Origin: Oscillospiraceae bacterium | GTDB taxonomy: Bacteria > Bacillota > Clostridia > Oscillospirales > Oscillospiraceae | Direction of reading: 5' to 3' | Assembly: GCA_028708585.1 (NCBI GenBank) | Contig: JAQVYO010000003.1 | Span: forward strand, 1-24,886 | Length of the DNA stretch: 24,886 bases | Part shown: piece by piece, positions 1 through 7,815 of the stretch | Layout of the letters: the number at the start of each line of letters is the position of its first letter | Position numbering within the stretch: position 1 is the first letter of the stretch | Translations under genes and position numbers: made by a program | The notes under the pieces: generated by a model | The model's database searches: none | What the model was told of the DNA's origin: nothing | What the model saw: only the letters and a program-made list of their open reading frames with translations

Positions 1-441
1 CATAGGCAATTTTGTCCTTTCCTTTCACAAAGGTCAGGAAAAAGGCGGGGTCAAAGCGGTTGCCCTAAAAATATAGGGATTCCAGATCTGGTCGCTGCCG
101 GAGAGGTAGACGTCGCAGTCCGGCGGGTCCGCCCGAAGCTCCGCAAGGCTTCCATAACTCCGTGGCCCGAGATCCATACAGTCCGAAACGAAGGTTTCAA
201 ACCGCTGATACCGGCGGCGCAGGGCGGGATAATGGGCCAAGGTATGGCCGTTTAAAAAAACCGCCTTGGGAAACGGCTGAAACTGAAACAGGCGGTTGGT
301 GCGCGTGGTGTGGGGCAGCCGGTAGTCGATGATCCGGCAGTCCATGCCCAGCCGCCGGACCGCCTGCATGGTTGCATATGCCTGAAGCTGCGCCCCGTAA
401 TGATGCGCAAAATGAAAGGTGATAAGACCTGCTGTAGCCAA
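1..441 (-). pseudogene. Polysaccharide pyruvyl transferase family protein, 5' part, frameshifted and cut by the contig edge
   Basis: The N-terminus (TFHFAHHYGAQLQAYAT, then CRIIDYR) and the later SGSDQIWNP motif are those of the polysaccharide pyruvyl transferase family, enzymes that add pyruvate ketals to surface polysaccharides or act on related glycan substrates. The start is a TTG at 441, preceded by AAAGGAG about nine bases upstream. The open frame runs only to 34, where it ends in unrelated residues (ATALTPPFS). In the next frame, bases 1 to about 62 read NRFDPAFFLTFVKGKDKIAY, the expected continuation of the family (the usual text after IWNP is F-D-P-x-F-F-L). Restoring one base beside the A5 run at 66-71 would give IFKGNRFDPAFFL. 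So either the gene is a pseudogene or there is a one-base assembly error. The C-terminal portion lies outside the window. Family call is strong; exact substrate is unknown. Confidence 0.8.
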
Positions 442-542
442 TGTAGCGCACTCCTTTCAAGTAAACTCCGGAACCCTTCGCAAAGCTCGGGTCCGTTTGC
501 TTCTCTCCGCGCCGGGGCTTCCGGCATGGAAATGTAAAAAAT

Positions 543-571
543 AGTATACCACAAAGGAATTTTCACCACAA
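543..571 (-). promoter_or_regulatory. Putative sigma-A-type promoter of the pyruvyl transferase gene
   Basis: On the minus strand, TTGTGG (566-571) is followed after 17 bases by TATACT (543-548). It sits about 100 bases upstream of the TTG start at 441 and back-to-back with the plus-strand promoter at 601-630. The -10 is good and the -35 is weak; inferred from sequence only. Confidence 0.45.
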
Positions 572-600
572 GAAAGATGAAAAAATTCCCGGATTGATAT

Positions 601-630
601 TTGACTGATAGAGGTATATGGTGCTATAAT
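601..630 (+). promoter_or_regulatory. Sigma-A-type promoter of the methyltransferase/ecf/truA block
   Basis: TTGACT (601-606), an 18-base spacer, then a perfect TATAAT (625-630). The predicted start point is about 36 bases before the ATG at 674. No other promoter of this quality is visible before ecfA1, so it may drive the methyltransferase and the genes downstream. Confidence 0.75.
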
Positions 631-673
631 ATATCACTGTATCATTAAAAACGGAAGTTTATGGGATGGGCTT

Positions 674-1543
674 ATGTGGATATCGGACCGGTGGAAGGAA
701 TACGAGCTTTTAGACTGCGGCGGAGGGGAACGTTTGGAGCGCTGGGGAACGCACATTCTGGTGCGGCCCGACCCTCAGGCCATTTGGGACACGCCCAGGG
801 AGCACCCTCTTTGGCAAAGGCCGGACGCCCGCTATGCCCGCTCCTCCTCCGGCGGCGGACGCTGGGAAAAAAGGCTCCTGCCCGACCGGTGGACCATCCG
901 GTACGGAGACCTGCGCTTTCAGGTGGGTCCCATGAACTTTAAGCATACCGGCCTGTTCCCCGAACAGGCGGTGAACTGGGAGTTTGCCATGGAACGGATC
1001 CGGGCGGCGGGCCGCCCCGTCCGCGTGCTGAACCTGTTTTCTTACACCGGCGGGGCCACGGCGGCCTGCGCTTCGGCGGGCGCCGCCGTCTGCCATGTGG
1101 ACGCGGCCCGGGGCATGGTCTCCTGGGCCAAGGAAAACTTAAAGCTGTCCAGCCTGGAAAAAGCCCCGGTCCGCTATATTGTGGATGACTGCGTCAAGTT
1201 TGTGGAGCGGGAAATCCGGCGGGGCCGCCGGTATGACGCGCTGATTTTGGACCCTCCCTCCTACGGGCGCGGCCCTTCCGGGGAGGTCTGGAAGCTGGAA
1301 CAGAAGCTTTACCCCCTTTTGGAACTGTGTCTCGAGGCCTTATCCCGCCGGCCTCTCTTCATTCTCCTCAATTCCTATACCAGCGGCCTTGCCCCTTCCG
1401 CCCTGGGCTATCTTCTGGGAGCGCTGGCGGTTCCCCGTTTTGGCGGGCGGGTGGAATGCGGGGAAGTAGGCCTCCCGGTGACCCAAACCGGCCTGATCCT
1501 CCCCTGCGGCGCCGCAGGGCGCTGGATTGCCGGGGAAGGCTAG
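674..1543 (+). CDS. Class I SAM-dependent rRNA methyltransferase, RlmI/RlmK-like (COG1092 type)
   Basis: The 289-residue protein has the AdoMet-binding motif NLFSYTGGAT at residues 120-129 and the catalytic-region motif ILDPPSYG with DPPS at 193-196. This pair is typical of the RlmI/RlmK branch of methyltransferases, which methylate bases in 23S rRNA. The N-terminal PUA domain of E. coli RlmI is not recognisable, so the target base cannot be deduced. Of three nearby ATGs (661, 666, 674) only 674 is in frame; a GGGATGG stretch in front may serve as ribosome binding site. The gene is 81 bases upstream of ecfA1. An rRNA-modifying enzyme here would suit the usual association of the ecf-truA block with translation genes, but that is inference. 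Confidence 0.8.
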   Translation: MWISDRWKEYELLDCGGGERLERWGTHILVRPDPQAIWDTPREHPLWQRPDARYARSSSGGGRWEKRLLPDRWTIRYGDLRFQVGPMNFKHTGLFPEQAVNWEFAMERIRAAGRPVRVLNLFSYTGGATAACASAGAAVCHVDAARGMVSWAKENLKLSSLEKAPVRYIVDDCVKFVEREIRRGRRYDALILDPPSYGRGPSGEVWKLEQKLYPLLELCLEALSRRPLFILLNSYTSGLAPSALGYLLGALAVPRFGGRVECGEVGLPVTQTGLILPCGAAGRWIAGEG

Positions 1544-1624
1544 CCCAACCGCCATACGCCATACGAAACAAACTAGGGTCTGGGGGAAAAAGAGGCCTCG
1601 TTTTCCCAGGCGTTCGGAGATAAC

Positions 1625-2503
1625 ATGGACAATATTATCAAAACAGAACACATTCGATTTTCCTATTCCACCAACGAAGGGGTGGTCATGCCGGTTCTGG
1701 AGGATCTGAGCCTGGAAATTGAAACGGGCAGCTTTGTGGCCGTTCTGGGGCATAACGGCTCGGGAAAATCCACTCTGGCCAAGCACTTCAACGCCATTTT
1801 GCTGCCGGAAGGCGGAAAGGTCTATGTATCCGGGATGGATACGGAGGACGACGCGCTTCTTTTGCGCATCCGTCAGACGGTGGGGATGGTGTTTCAAAAT
1901 CCGGACAATCAAATCGTGGCCAATGTGGTGGAGGAAGACGTGGCTTTCGCCCCGGAAAACCTCGGCGTTCCGCCCAAGGAAATCCGGGAGCGGGTGGATC
2001 AGGCTTTGAGCAGGGTTGGTATGTACAAATTCCGAACCCATGCGCCCCACCTGCTTTCCGGCGGGCAAAAGCAGCGCGTCGCCATCGCGGGGGTGATTGC
2101 CATGCGCCCCAAATGCATCGTGCTGGACGAGCCTACCGCCATGCTGGACCCCATCGGCCGGGAGGAGGTGCTCTCCACCATCCACACGCTGAACCGGGAA
2201 GAGGGCATCACCGTGGTCCTCATTACCCATCATATGGACGAAGCCGCCCAGGCCGACCGGGTGGTGGTCATCGACCACGGGAAAATTCTGTCTGACGGAA
2301 CGCCCCAGGCGGTGTTTCAGAATGTGGAACTGCTAAAATCGGTGGGGCTGGACGTTCCGGAAACGGTGGAACTGCTCTATCAGCTGCGGGCGGAGGGCCT
2401 TCCTCTTCCTCTGGACGCCATCGCCGTGGACGAATGCGCCAAGGCAATTTACGACATGCTGAAACAGCCGGCCGGCTGTTTTTGCGATTCACCGCGGGCG
2501 TGA
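1625..2503 (+). CDS. ecfA1: Energy-coupling factor transporter ATPase EcfA1
   Basis: One of two ATPases that power the ECF-type vitamin transporter core on the cytoplasmic face. All ABC ATPase elements are visible: Walker A GHNGSGKST (residues 42-50), Q-loop QNPDNQ, signature LSGGQ (144-148), Walker B IVLDEP with D168/E169, and the switch histidine in ITHHMDEA (about H202). The N-D-N in the Q-loop and the length (292 residues) fit EcfA1. It is followed by ecfA2 after 51 bases, then ecfT and truA, the standard Firmicutes order. A CGGAGA motif lies just ahead of the ATG. The last 15 codons include an unusual palindrome with a U run (2462-2483), listed separately. Confidence 0.95.
   Translation: MDNIIKTEHIRFSYSTNEGVVMPVLEDLSLEIETGSFVAVLGHNGSGKSTLAKHFNAILLPEGGKVYVSGMDTEDDALLLRIRQTVGMVFQNPDNQIVANVVEEDVAFAPENLGVPPKEIRERVDQALSRVGMYKFRTHAPHLLSGGQKQRVAIAGVIAMRPKCIVLDEPTAMLDPIGREEVLSTIHTLNREEGITVVLITHHMDEAAQADRVVVIDHGKILSDGTPQAVFQNVELLKSVGLDVPETVELLYQLRAEGLPLPLDAIAVDECAKAIYDMLKQPAGCFCDSPRA
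2462..2483 (+). terminator. Terminator-like palindrome inside the 3' end of ecfA1
   Basis: Bases 2462-2481 are a perfect 20-base palindrome (AAACAGCC-GGCC-GGCTGTTT, as 8-bp stem with GGCC loop) followed by further T, giving a five-base U run at 2479-2483. It lies in the final codons of ecfA1, 70 bases before ecfA2. It could act as a partial terminator or attenuator within the operon, or as an mRNA stabiliser. Function is inference; the structure is plain in the sequence. Confidence 0.45.
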
Positions 2504-2554
2504 TCTGCCGTTTTCCCCAGGAATGCAAACACGCACCATTTAAGAGAATAAGGA

Positions 2555-3430
2555 ATGAAGCAAGTGGCGCCTATATTAAAGACAGAACATCTGTCCCATG
2601 TGTACAGCGTGGGTACCCCTTTCGAGCACGTCGCCCTGGATGACGTGAATTTTTCCGTGGAACAGGGCGAAATCGTGGGCCTCATGGGGCATACGGGTTC
2701 CGGCAAATCCACCCTGATCCAGCATTTGAACGGACTGTTAAAGCCCGCCGCGGGAAACGTTTATGTCAATGGAACGGATATCTGGAGTTCCCCTCAGGTG
2801 ACGCGGGCCACCCGCTTTCAGGTGGGCCTTGTGTTTCAGTACCCTGAATACCAGCTGTTTGAGGAAACGGTGTATAAGGACATCGCTTTCGGCCCGGGCA
2901 ATATGGGCCTTGGGCCGGATGAAATACGGGATCGGGTGCTGCGGGCGGCCCATTTTGTAGGGCTCCGAGAGGACGACCTGCAAAAATCCCCTTTTGAGCT
3001 GTCCGGCGGCCAGAAACGGCGGGTGGCCATTGCCGGCGTCATCGCCATGGAGCCGGAGGTGCTGATTCTGGACGAACCAACCGCCGGGCTGGATCCTGCG
3101 GGGCGTGACAGCATTTTGGAAAACATCAAAGCCTATCACGAAGCGAAAGGCTCCACCATTTTGCTGGTAAGCCACAGTATGGAAGACATGGCCAAAACAG
3201 CGGGCCGCCTGGTTGTGATGCACAACAGCCGGATTGTGATGGACGGGACGCCGGGGGAAGTGTTTTCCCGGGCCAAGGAGCTGAAGGCGATCGGCCTCAC
3301 GGTTCCCCAGGTGACCATGGTGTTTCAGAAGCTGCGGGACATGGGGCTGGACCTGGACCCCGCCGTTTACACCATCGAGCAGGCCAAGGCCGCGATTCTC
3401 GCTATTTGGAGGAGGTGCGGCCATGATTAA
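2555..3430 (+). CDS. ecfA2: Energy-coupling factor transporter ATPase EcfA2
   Basis: Second ATPase of the ECF core, forming a heterodimer with EcfA1. Visible motifs are Walker A GHTGSGKST (residues 45-53), Q-loop QYPEYQ, signature LSGGQ (149-153), Walker B LILDEP (D173/E174) and VSHSMED. The YPEYQ Q-loop and the VYSVGTPFE segment near the start are typical of EcfA2. The start is uncertain: the ATG at 2555 touches an AAGGA motif, whereas an in-frame GTG at 2564 would lie nine bases from it and would begin APILKTEH, closer to family N-termini. The end overlaps the start of ecfT by eight bases, implying coupled translation. Confidence 0.95.
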   Translation: MKQVAPILKTEHLSHVYSVGTPFEHVALDDVNFSVEQGEIVGLMGHTGSGKSTLIQHLNGLLKPAAGNVYVNGTDIWSSPQVTRATRFQVGLVFQYPEYQLFEETVYKDIAFGPGNMGLGPDEIRDRVLRAAHFVGLREDDLQKSPFELSGGQKRRVAIAGVIAMEPEVLILDEPTAGLDPAGRDSILENIKAYHEAKGSTILLVSHSMEDMAKTAGRLVVMHNSRIVMDGTPGEVFSRAKELKAIGLTVPQVTMVFQKLRDMGLDLDPAVYTIEQAKAAILAIWRRCGHD

Positions 3431-4226
3431 AGACGTGACGCTGGGGCAATATTTTCCGGGGGACACGGTGATTCACCGCCTGGATCCCAGGACAAAGCTG
3501 ATTTTGGTTCTTTTATTTATCATTACGCTGTTTTCCGCGAAATTTTTTCTCACCTATGCGATCGTACTCCTGGAGCTTGCGGCGGCGGTCATCCTGTCCG
3601 GGGTCAGGCCCAAGACGATTTTAAGAGGCGTCAAGCCCATCATTATTATCATCATCTTTACCGCCGTTTTAAATCTGTTTTACACCCCCGGAAACGTCGT
3701 CTTGCGTTTTTGGATCTTTCGCGTCACCGAGGAAGGCATCTATTCCGCCGGTTTCATGGTCATCCGCATTCTCATGCTGATTGTGGGCACCTTCCTTTTG
3801 ACCTATACCACTTCGCCCATTCTGCTGACCGACGGGCTGGAAAAGCTGCTTGGCCCCTTAAAGCGCCTAAAGCTTCCCGTGCACGAGCTTTCCATGATGA
3901 TGAGCATCGCTTTGCGGTTTATCCCCACACTGATTGAGGAGACCGACAAGATTATGACGGCTCAGAAGGCAAGAGGCGCGGATTTTGAAACCGGGAACCT
4001 GATCAATCGGGCTAAGGCCCTGATTCCTCTTTTGGTCCCTCTGTTTATCAGCGCGTTTCGCCGGGCGGACGAGCTGGCCGTGGCCATGGAATGCCGCTGC
4101 TACCACGGGGGTGAAGGCCGTACCCGGATGCGCCAGCTGCACTACCGGGAAAACGATTATATCGCCCTTGCCCTGGGCCTTGGGGTCTGCGTCGCGGTCA
4201 TCCTTTTGGGGCGGTACGGCCTGTGA
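3423..4226 (+). CDS. ecfT: Energy-coupling factor transporter transmembrane protein EcfT
   Basis: Membrane scaffold that links the EcfA1/EcfA2 ATPases to interchangeable substrate-binding S components. The 267-residue protein has several hydrophobic segments (about residues 20-60, 65-85, 95-125 and at the C-terminus). It carries the two coupling-helix signatures of the family: QKARGADFE, containing the A-R-G motif, and the later AMECRCYHGG segment. It overlaps ecfA2 by eight bases and truA by four. No S component is adjacent; QueT at 13100 is one candidate partner in this window. Confidence 0.95.
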   Translation: MIKDVTLGQYFPGDTVIHRLDPRTKLILVLLFIITLFSAKFFLTYAIVLLELAAAVILSGVRPKTILRGVKPIIIIIIFTAVLNLFYTPGNVVLRFWIFRVTEEGIYSAGFMVIRILMLIVGTFLLTYTTSPILLTDGLEKLLGPLKRLKLPVHELSMMMSIALRFIPTLIEETDKIMTAQKARGADFETGNLINRAKALIPLLVPLFISAFRRADELAVAMECRCYHGGEGRTRMRQLHYRENDYIALALGLGVCVAVILLGRYGL

Positions 4227-4993
4227 AAAACATTGCGCTGAAGCTCATGTATGTGGGCACCCGCTACCATGGGTGGCAGGTGCAGAAGAACGCCGTCACA
4301 GTGGCGGAAACGCTGGAAAAGGCCATTTCCGCCGTGGTTTGCCACCCGGTGCGGGTCACCGGGTGCGGCAGAACCGACGCCGGCGTCCACGCCCGGGTTT
4401 ATATCGCCAATTTTTACACTGCGTCTTCCATTCCCATTGCCCGGCTGCCTTTGGCCTTAAACACCCGCCTGCCGGATGATATTGTAGTGGAACAGGCAGC
4501 GGAAGTTCCGCCGGAATTCAACGCCATCGGCTCCTGCGTGAAAAAGGAATATACCTATTTGATTTATAATTCCCGGGTCCGCAACGCCTTTTATGTGGAC
4601 CGCGCCTATTTTTATCCCGTCCGCCTGAACGAAAGGGTCATGAACCGGGCCGCCGCCCTGTTTTCGGGCACCCAGGATTTTGCGGCGGTCCAGTCGGCGG
4701 GCACCCCAGTGCGGTCCACTGTGCGCACCGTGCATTACTGTTTGGTGAAAAGGCGGGGAGATCTTCTCACACTGCGCATTTGTGCAGACGGTTTTTTATA
4801 TAATATGGTACGGACCAGTGCGGGAACCATTCTGTACGCCGCGCTGGACAAACTTTCCCCGGAGGACATCCCGGCGCTGCTGGCTGGCGGAAACCGCTCT
4901 GCCGCCGGGCCGGTTTTGCCTCCCGGCGGCCTGTACCTTTCCCGTCTCTGGTACCGGGAAGAGGTTGGGACCGACCGGATTTTAGGGAATTGA
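4223..4993 (+). CDS. truA: tRNA pseudouridine(38-40) synthase TruA
   Basis: Converts uridines at positions 38-40 of the tRNA anticodon stem-loop to pseudouridine. The 256-residue length is normal. The catalytic motif GRTDAGVHA is intact with D52 as nucleophile, and the N-terminal LMYVGTRYHGWQ and later KKEYTYLIYN segments are characteristic. Translation starts at a GTG (4223) that overlaps the ecfT stop codon as GTGA, so the two are probably translationally coupled. The ecfA1-ecfA2-ecfT-truA order is common in Firmicutes. Confidence 0.95.
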   Translation: MKNIALKLMYVGTRYHGWQVQKNAVTVAETLEKAISAVVCHPVRVTGCGRTDAGVHARVYIANFYTASSIPIARLPLALNTRLPDDIVVEQAAEVPPEFNAIGSCVKKEYTYLIYNSRVRNAFYVDRAYFYPVRLNERVMNRAAALFSGTQDFAAVQSAGTPVRSTVRTVHYCLVKRRGDLLTLRICADGFLYNMVRTSAGTILYAALDKLSPEDIPALLAGGNRSAAGPVLPPGGLYLSRLWYREEVGTDRILGN

Positions 4994-5046
4994 ACCGCCC
5001 CCGGTCCACTTTTGCCGCCGGCGGCTTTCGCCTTTGGGATCTTGGA

Positions 5047-5065
5047 AACCGGCGCGCCGCCGGTT
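5047..5065. repeat. GC-rich perfect hairpin between truA and the DUF5711-like gene
   Basis: Eight-base arms (AACCGGCG and CGCCGGTT) flank a CGC loop. The surrounding 181-base gap (4994-5180) holds more GC-rich self-complementary stretches (around 5018-5029 and 5090-5105) but no typical terminator with a U run and no convincing promoter. It may help end or stabilise the truA transcript; function is not established. Confidence 0.4.
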
Positions 5066-5180
5066 GTAGCCGGAAGCGCCCGATGGACCGCGCCGGCGGC
5101 GGCGCCAAGCTGCAAAGAATTAACCTTCTTTTAACGCCCCGGGGAGTTTTCCCGGCGGCTCTTTTGGAAAGCCGGTGCGT

Positions 5181-6365
5181 ATGAACACTCTGGAACAAAA
5201 GAAAAAACAGAAAAAAAAGAAACGCCTGCAAAAACAAGGCCCGCTCAAGCGGATCCTTTCTTTTGCCGCCATGCTGGCAATCATACTGGGCGCGGTTTCC
5301 CTGGTGGTCCACCGGGACAGTTTAAACTTCGACGCCCTGCGGCGCGCCGTCAACTATCGGAAGGCAGAACGGGACGCAAGCCAAAGCGCCCAATTCACTT
5401 ATGACGAAGATGCGGGCAGCCGGTTTGCCTCCTACCGGAACGGGCTGATCCGGGCCTCCAGCGCCGGAATTCGCATTTATAGCCAAAACGGACTGACCGC
5501 TTTGTCGGAAACCGCTTCTCTTTCCAAACCCGCCATCTTGACATCCGGCAGCACTTCCGTGGTGTATGACATCGGTGGGCAGGATCTATATGCCTTTGCG
5601 GACAGCCGAAAGGCCCTGCATCTGAAGCTGGGCGGCGAGCTTTCCTTTTTTTCCGCTTCCCTGAACCGTTCCGGCTGGCTGGCGGCCGTCTCCCAGTCCA
5701 AAGGATACAAAGCCACCGTCAGTGTTTATGACAAGGAACAGGCGCGGAAATTCCAATGGAATTCCTCCTCCCGTTTCGTTTCGGACGCCGCGGTTTTCAA
5801 CGACTGCAAGACCATGGCCGCCGTGGCCATCGGGCAAAGCGGAACCCAGTTTCAAAGCAAGCTGATCCTTTACAAGCTGGACAGCGACAAGCAATATGGC
5901 GAAACCGATCTGGGCAGCCGAATGGTGCTGTCCGTCATTCCTATGAAGGATCACCTTGCCGTTTTGAGTGAAAACGACTTTTTGGCGGTGGACGGCAAAG
6001 GGAAAATCGACGGCACCTTTTCTTACGACAACCGGCGCCTGCGTTCTTTCTCTATGGACGGGGACGGGTTTGCCGTCCTCCATTTGGGGAAATATATTGC
6101 GGGCAGCCTTGGAGACTTGGTCACGCTGGACGACTCCGGCAGGGAAATCGCCTCTCTGGACATTAATGAAGACGTTTTGTCCGTTTCCGCCGCCGGCCGG
6201 TACATTGCCGTCTTATACGCCTCCCACCTAGACGTTTACTCCAAAAATTTAAAGCTTTACGCCCGGCTGGAAAACACCGAAAGCGCCCGGAACGCCCTGA
6301 TGCGGTCGGACGGGTCGGTGATGATGGTGGGTTCCGGCAGCGCCTGGCTTTATCTTCCGAAATAA
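5181..6365 (+). CDS. DUF5711 family membrane-anchored protein (predicted beta-propeller-like)
   Basis: The protein of 394 residues has a lysine-rich cytoplasmic N-terminus (residues 8-19), one transmembrane anchor (about 22-43), and a long extracytoplasmic part with repeated short hydrophobic strands and GG or SG turns, suggesting a propeller-like fold. Segments such as YRNGLIRASSAGIRIYS and SVVYDIGGQ match what I recall of DUF5711 proteins in Clostridia; function is unknown. ATG at 5181 is preferred because GGAAAG lies nine bases upstream; an in-frame GTG at 5175 would be too close. It precedes cvpA, pgsA and clpE in the same direction, so an envelope role is plausible but unproven. An A8 run lies in the lysine-rich codons. 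Confidence 0.75.
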   Translation: MNTLEQKKKQKKKKRLQKQGPLKRILSFAAMLAIILGAVSLVVHRDSLNFDALRRAVNYRKAERDASQSAQFTYDEDAGSRFASYRNGLIRASSAGIRIYSQNGLTALSETASLSKPAILTSGSTSVVYDIGGQDLYAFADSRKALHLKLGGELSFFSASLNRSGWLAAVSQSKGYKATVSVYDKEQARKFQWNSSSRFVSDAAVFNDCKTMAAVAIGQSGTQFQSKLILYKLDSDKQYGETDLGSRMVLSVIPMKDHLAVLSENDFLAVDGKGKIDGTFSYDNRRLRSFSMDGDGFAVLHLGKYIAGSLGDLVTLDDSGREIASLDINEDVLSVSAAGRYIAVLYASHLDVYSKNLKLYARLENTESARNALMRSDGSVMMVGSGSAWLYLPK

Positions 6366-6389
6366 GTTTTTCCAGAACAAAAAACTGCT

Positions 6390-6418
6390 TTGACGAAACG
6401 CGCAAAAAGGTATACACT
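6390..6418 (+). promoter_or_regulatory. Possible promoter of the cvpA-pgsA-clpE operon
   Basis: TTGACG (6390-6395) followed after 17 bases by TACACT (6413-6418); an alternative reading uses TATACA at 6411-6416 with a 15-base spacer. It lies in the gap between the DUF5711-like gene and the cvpA-like gene, about 110 bases before the start. Confidence 0.5.
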
Positions 6419-6526
6419 GCTTAATTGGGAGATTTCTTGTCCCTCCGCCTTGATTTCTTTTCCGGGCCGGGGCAGGCTTTCCCTCGCTTCTTTATACAGG
6501 CCGGAACGCCGGGAAAGGAGAAAAAA

Positions 6527-7231
6527 ATGAGTCCTGTTCTCATCGACGGGGTTTTGCTTCTTATTTTGCTGCTCTGCCTCATCGCCGGCGCCCGGCGGGG
6601 CCTGGTGCTCAGCATCGCGGGGCTTCTGACCATGGCCATCGCCGTTTCCGGCGCGTATTACTGCGCAAAATCGTTCTCCCCCGCTGTGGGCGAATGGATG
6701 CAGCCGAAGATCCAAACTTTCCTGGAAGAGCAATATCGGAACGCCGCGCCGGACAAATCCGGCGGCGGGAGCCAGGAAACTTCCGGGCCGGAATCCGGAT
6801 CGGAAAGCGGCCAGGTGGTTTCCACCTTAAAAAAACTGGGGATTTATGACCGCGCCGCTTCATATCTTTCCGACGTTGTCACCCAGAAGGTCAACGCGGC
6901 GGGCACAGCGGCCTCCGCCGCTCTTTCGGAAACTTTTTCTCATGCAATCGCCTTCTGGGCGGTGTTCGCCATCGGTTTTTTTCTCCTTTTGATTCTGCTG
7001 TCCATAATCGGCCGGGCGCTGAATCTCATTGCCCGGCTTCCGGGCCTTCATCTGATGAACCGGCTGGGCGGCGCCCTGTTCGGCCTTGCGAAGGGACTTT
7101 TAATTTTATTTCTTCTTGCATGGGCGGCACAGTTTTTGGGCAGTGTACTCCCTGAGGAAACCGTTTCAAAAACTTATCTCCTCCGCGCGCTGATGGAAGG
7201 AAACCCCATTCCGTTTTTACCAACCCTGTAA
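6527..7231 (+). CDS. CvpA family membrane protein
   Basis: The protein of 234 residues starts with two closely spaced hydrophobic helices around an AGARRGLV turn, has a low-complexity Gly/Ser/Glu-rich loop (about residues 80-105), and ends with two further membrane helices joined by R-L-P-G-L-H-L-M-N-R-L-G-G. The C-terminal N-R-L-G-G-x-x-x-G pattern and N-terminal layout are those of the CvpA family. E. coli CvpA is linked to colicin V export and envelope stress; the role in Firmicutes is unclear. The ATG at 6527 has an ideal AAAGGAG seven bases upstream, so longer in-frame versions starting at 6425 are unlikely. Thirty bases separate it from the pgsA-like gene. Confidence 0.8.
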   Translation: MSPVLIDGVLLLILLLCLIAGARRGLVLSIAGLLTMAIAVSGAYYCAKSFSPAVGEWMQPKIQTFLEEQYRNAAPDKSGGGSQETSGPESGSESGQVVSTLKKLGIYDRAASYLSDVVTQKVNAAGTAASAALSETFSHAIAFWAVFAIGFFLLLILLSIIGRALNLIARLPGLHLMNRLGGALFGLAKGLLILFLLAWAAQFLGSVLPEETVSKTYLLRALMEGNPIPFLPTL

Positions 7232-7261
7232 CAGTACATAAGAAAAGAGGAGGCGAAGCCC

Positions 7262-7792
7262 ATGAATGTCCCGAATCTGCTTTCCTTGATTCGGCTCGCT
7301 CTGGTTCCCATTTTCCCGGTGGTTTTTTTCGGAAACCATAAATATTCTTACATCTATGCCCTGTTGGTTTATGCGCTTGCCTCTTTTACCGACGTGCTGG
7401 ACGGGTTCATTGCCCGGCGGTACAACATGGTCTCCCGGACGGGCCGCATTCTGGACCCGCTGGCGGATAAACTCATGGCGTTTACCGTGCTGACCTGCAT
7501 TGCCGCCGCCAGGATCGTGCCCTTCTGGGCCGTCATCATCTTTTTCTGCAAAGAAGCCCTGATGGGCCTCGGGGCGCTGACGCTGTACCAAAAGACTGAG
7601 GATGTGATGCCGTCCAACCGGTTGGGAAAAGGGGCGGGCGTGTTCTTTTTCCTGGTCTGCTGCCTGCTTCTGATTTTTCCGCAGATGCCGTCCGACTGGG
7701 CCATTTTTGCCATTTGCGCGGCGCTGGCCTTGAATATTATCGCATTTTTCAATTACTTTCGGATTTTTATATTTACCTCCGGCAAACACTGA
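7262..7792 (+). CDS. pgsA: CDP-diacylglycerol-glycerol-3-phosphate 3-phosphatidyltransferase (PgsA-like)
   Basis: Catalyses the committed step of phosphatidylglycerol synthesis in the membrane. The complete CDP-alcohol phosphotransferase motif D-x2-D-G-x2-A-R-x8-G-x3-D-x3-D is present at D44, D47, G48, A51, R52, G61, D65 and D69. The N-terminal NVPNLLSLIRLALVPIF is the usual PgsA opening. At 176 residues and with about five membrane helices it has normal size. The ATG follows AGAGGAGG with good spacing. Cardiolipin synthases of this fold exist, so PgsA is the most likely rather than the only reading. It is 23 bases upstream of the clpE-like gene. Confidence 0.85.
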   Translation: MNVPNLLSLIRLALVPIFPVVFFGNHKYSYIYALLVYALASFTDVLDGFIARRYNMVSRTGRILDPLADKLMAFTVLTCIAAARIVPFWAVIIFFCKEALMGLGALTLYQKTEDVMPSNRLGKGAGVFFFLVCCLLLIFPQMPSDWAIFAICAALALNIIAFFNYFRIFIFTSGKH

Positions 7793-7815
7793 CTCAACCA
7801 TAAAGGAGAAACTAT

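Noticed and set aside
1340..2278. 312-codon minus-strand open frame
   Set aside because: Antisense to ecfA1 and the methyltransferase end; only mirrored codons of real genes.
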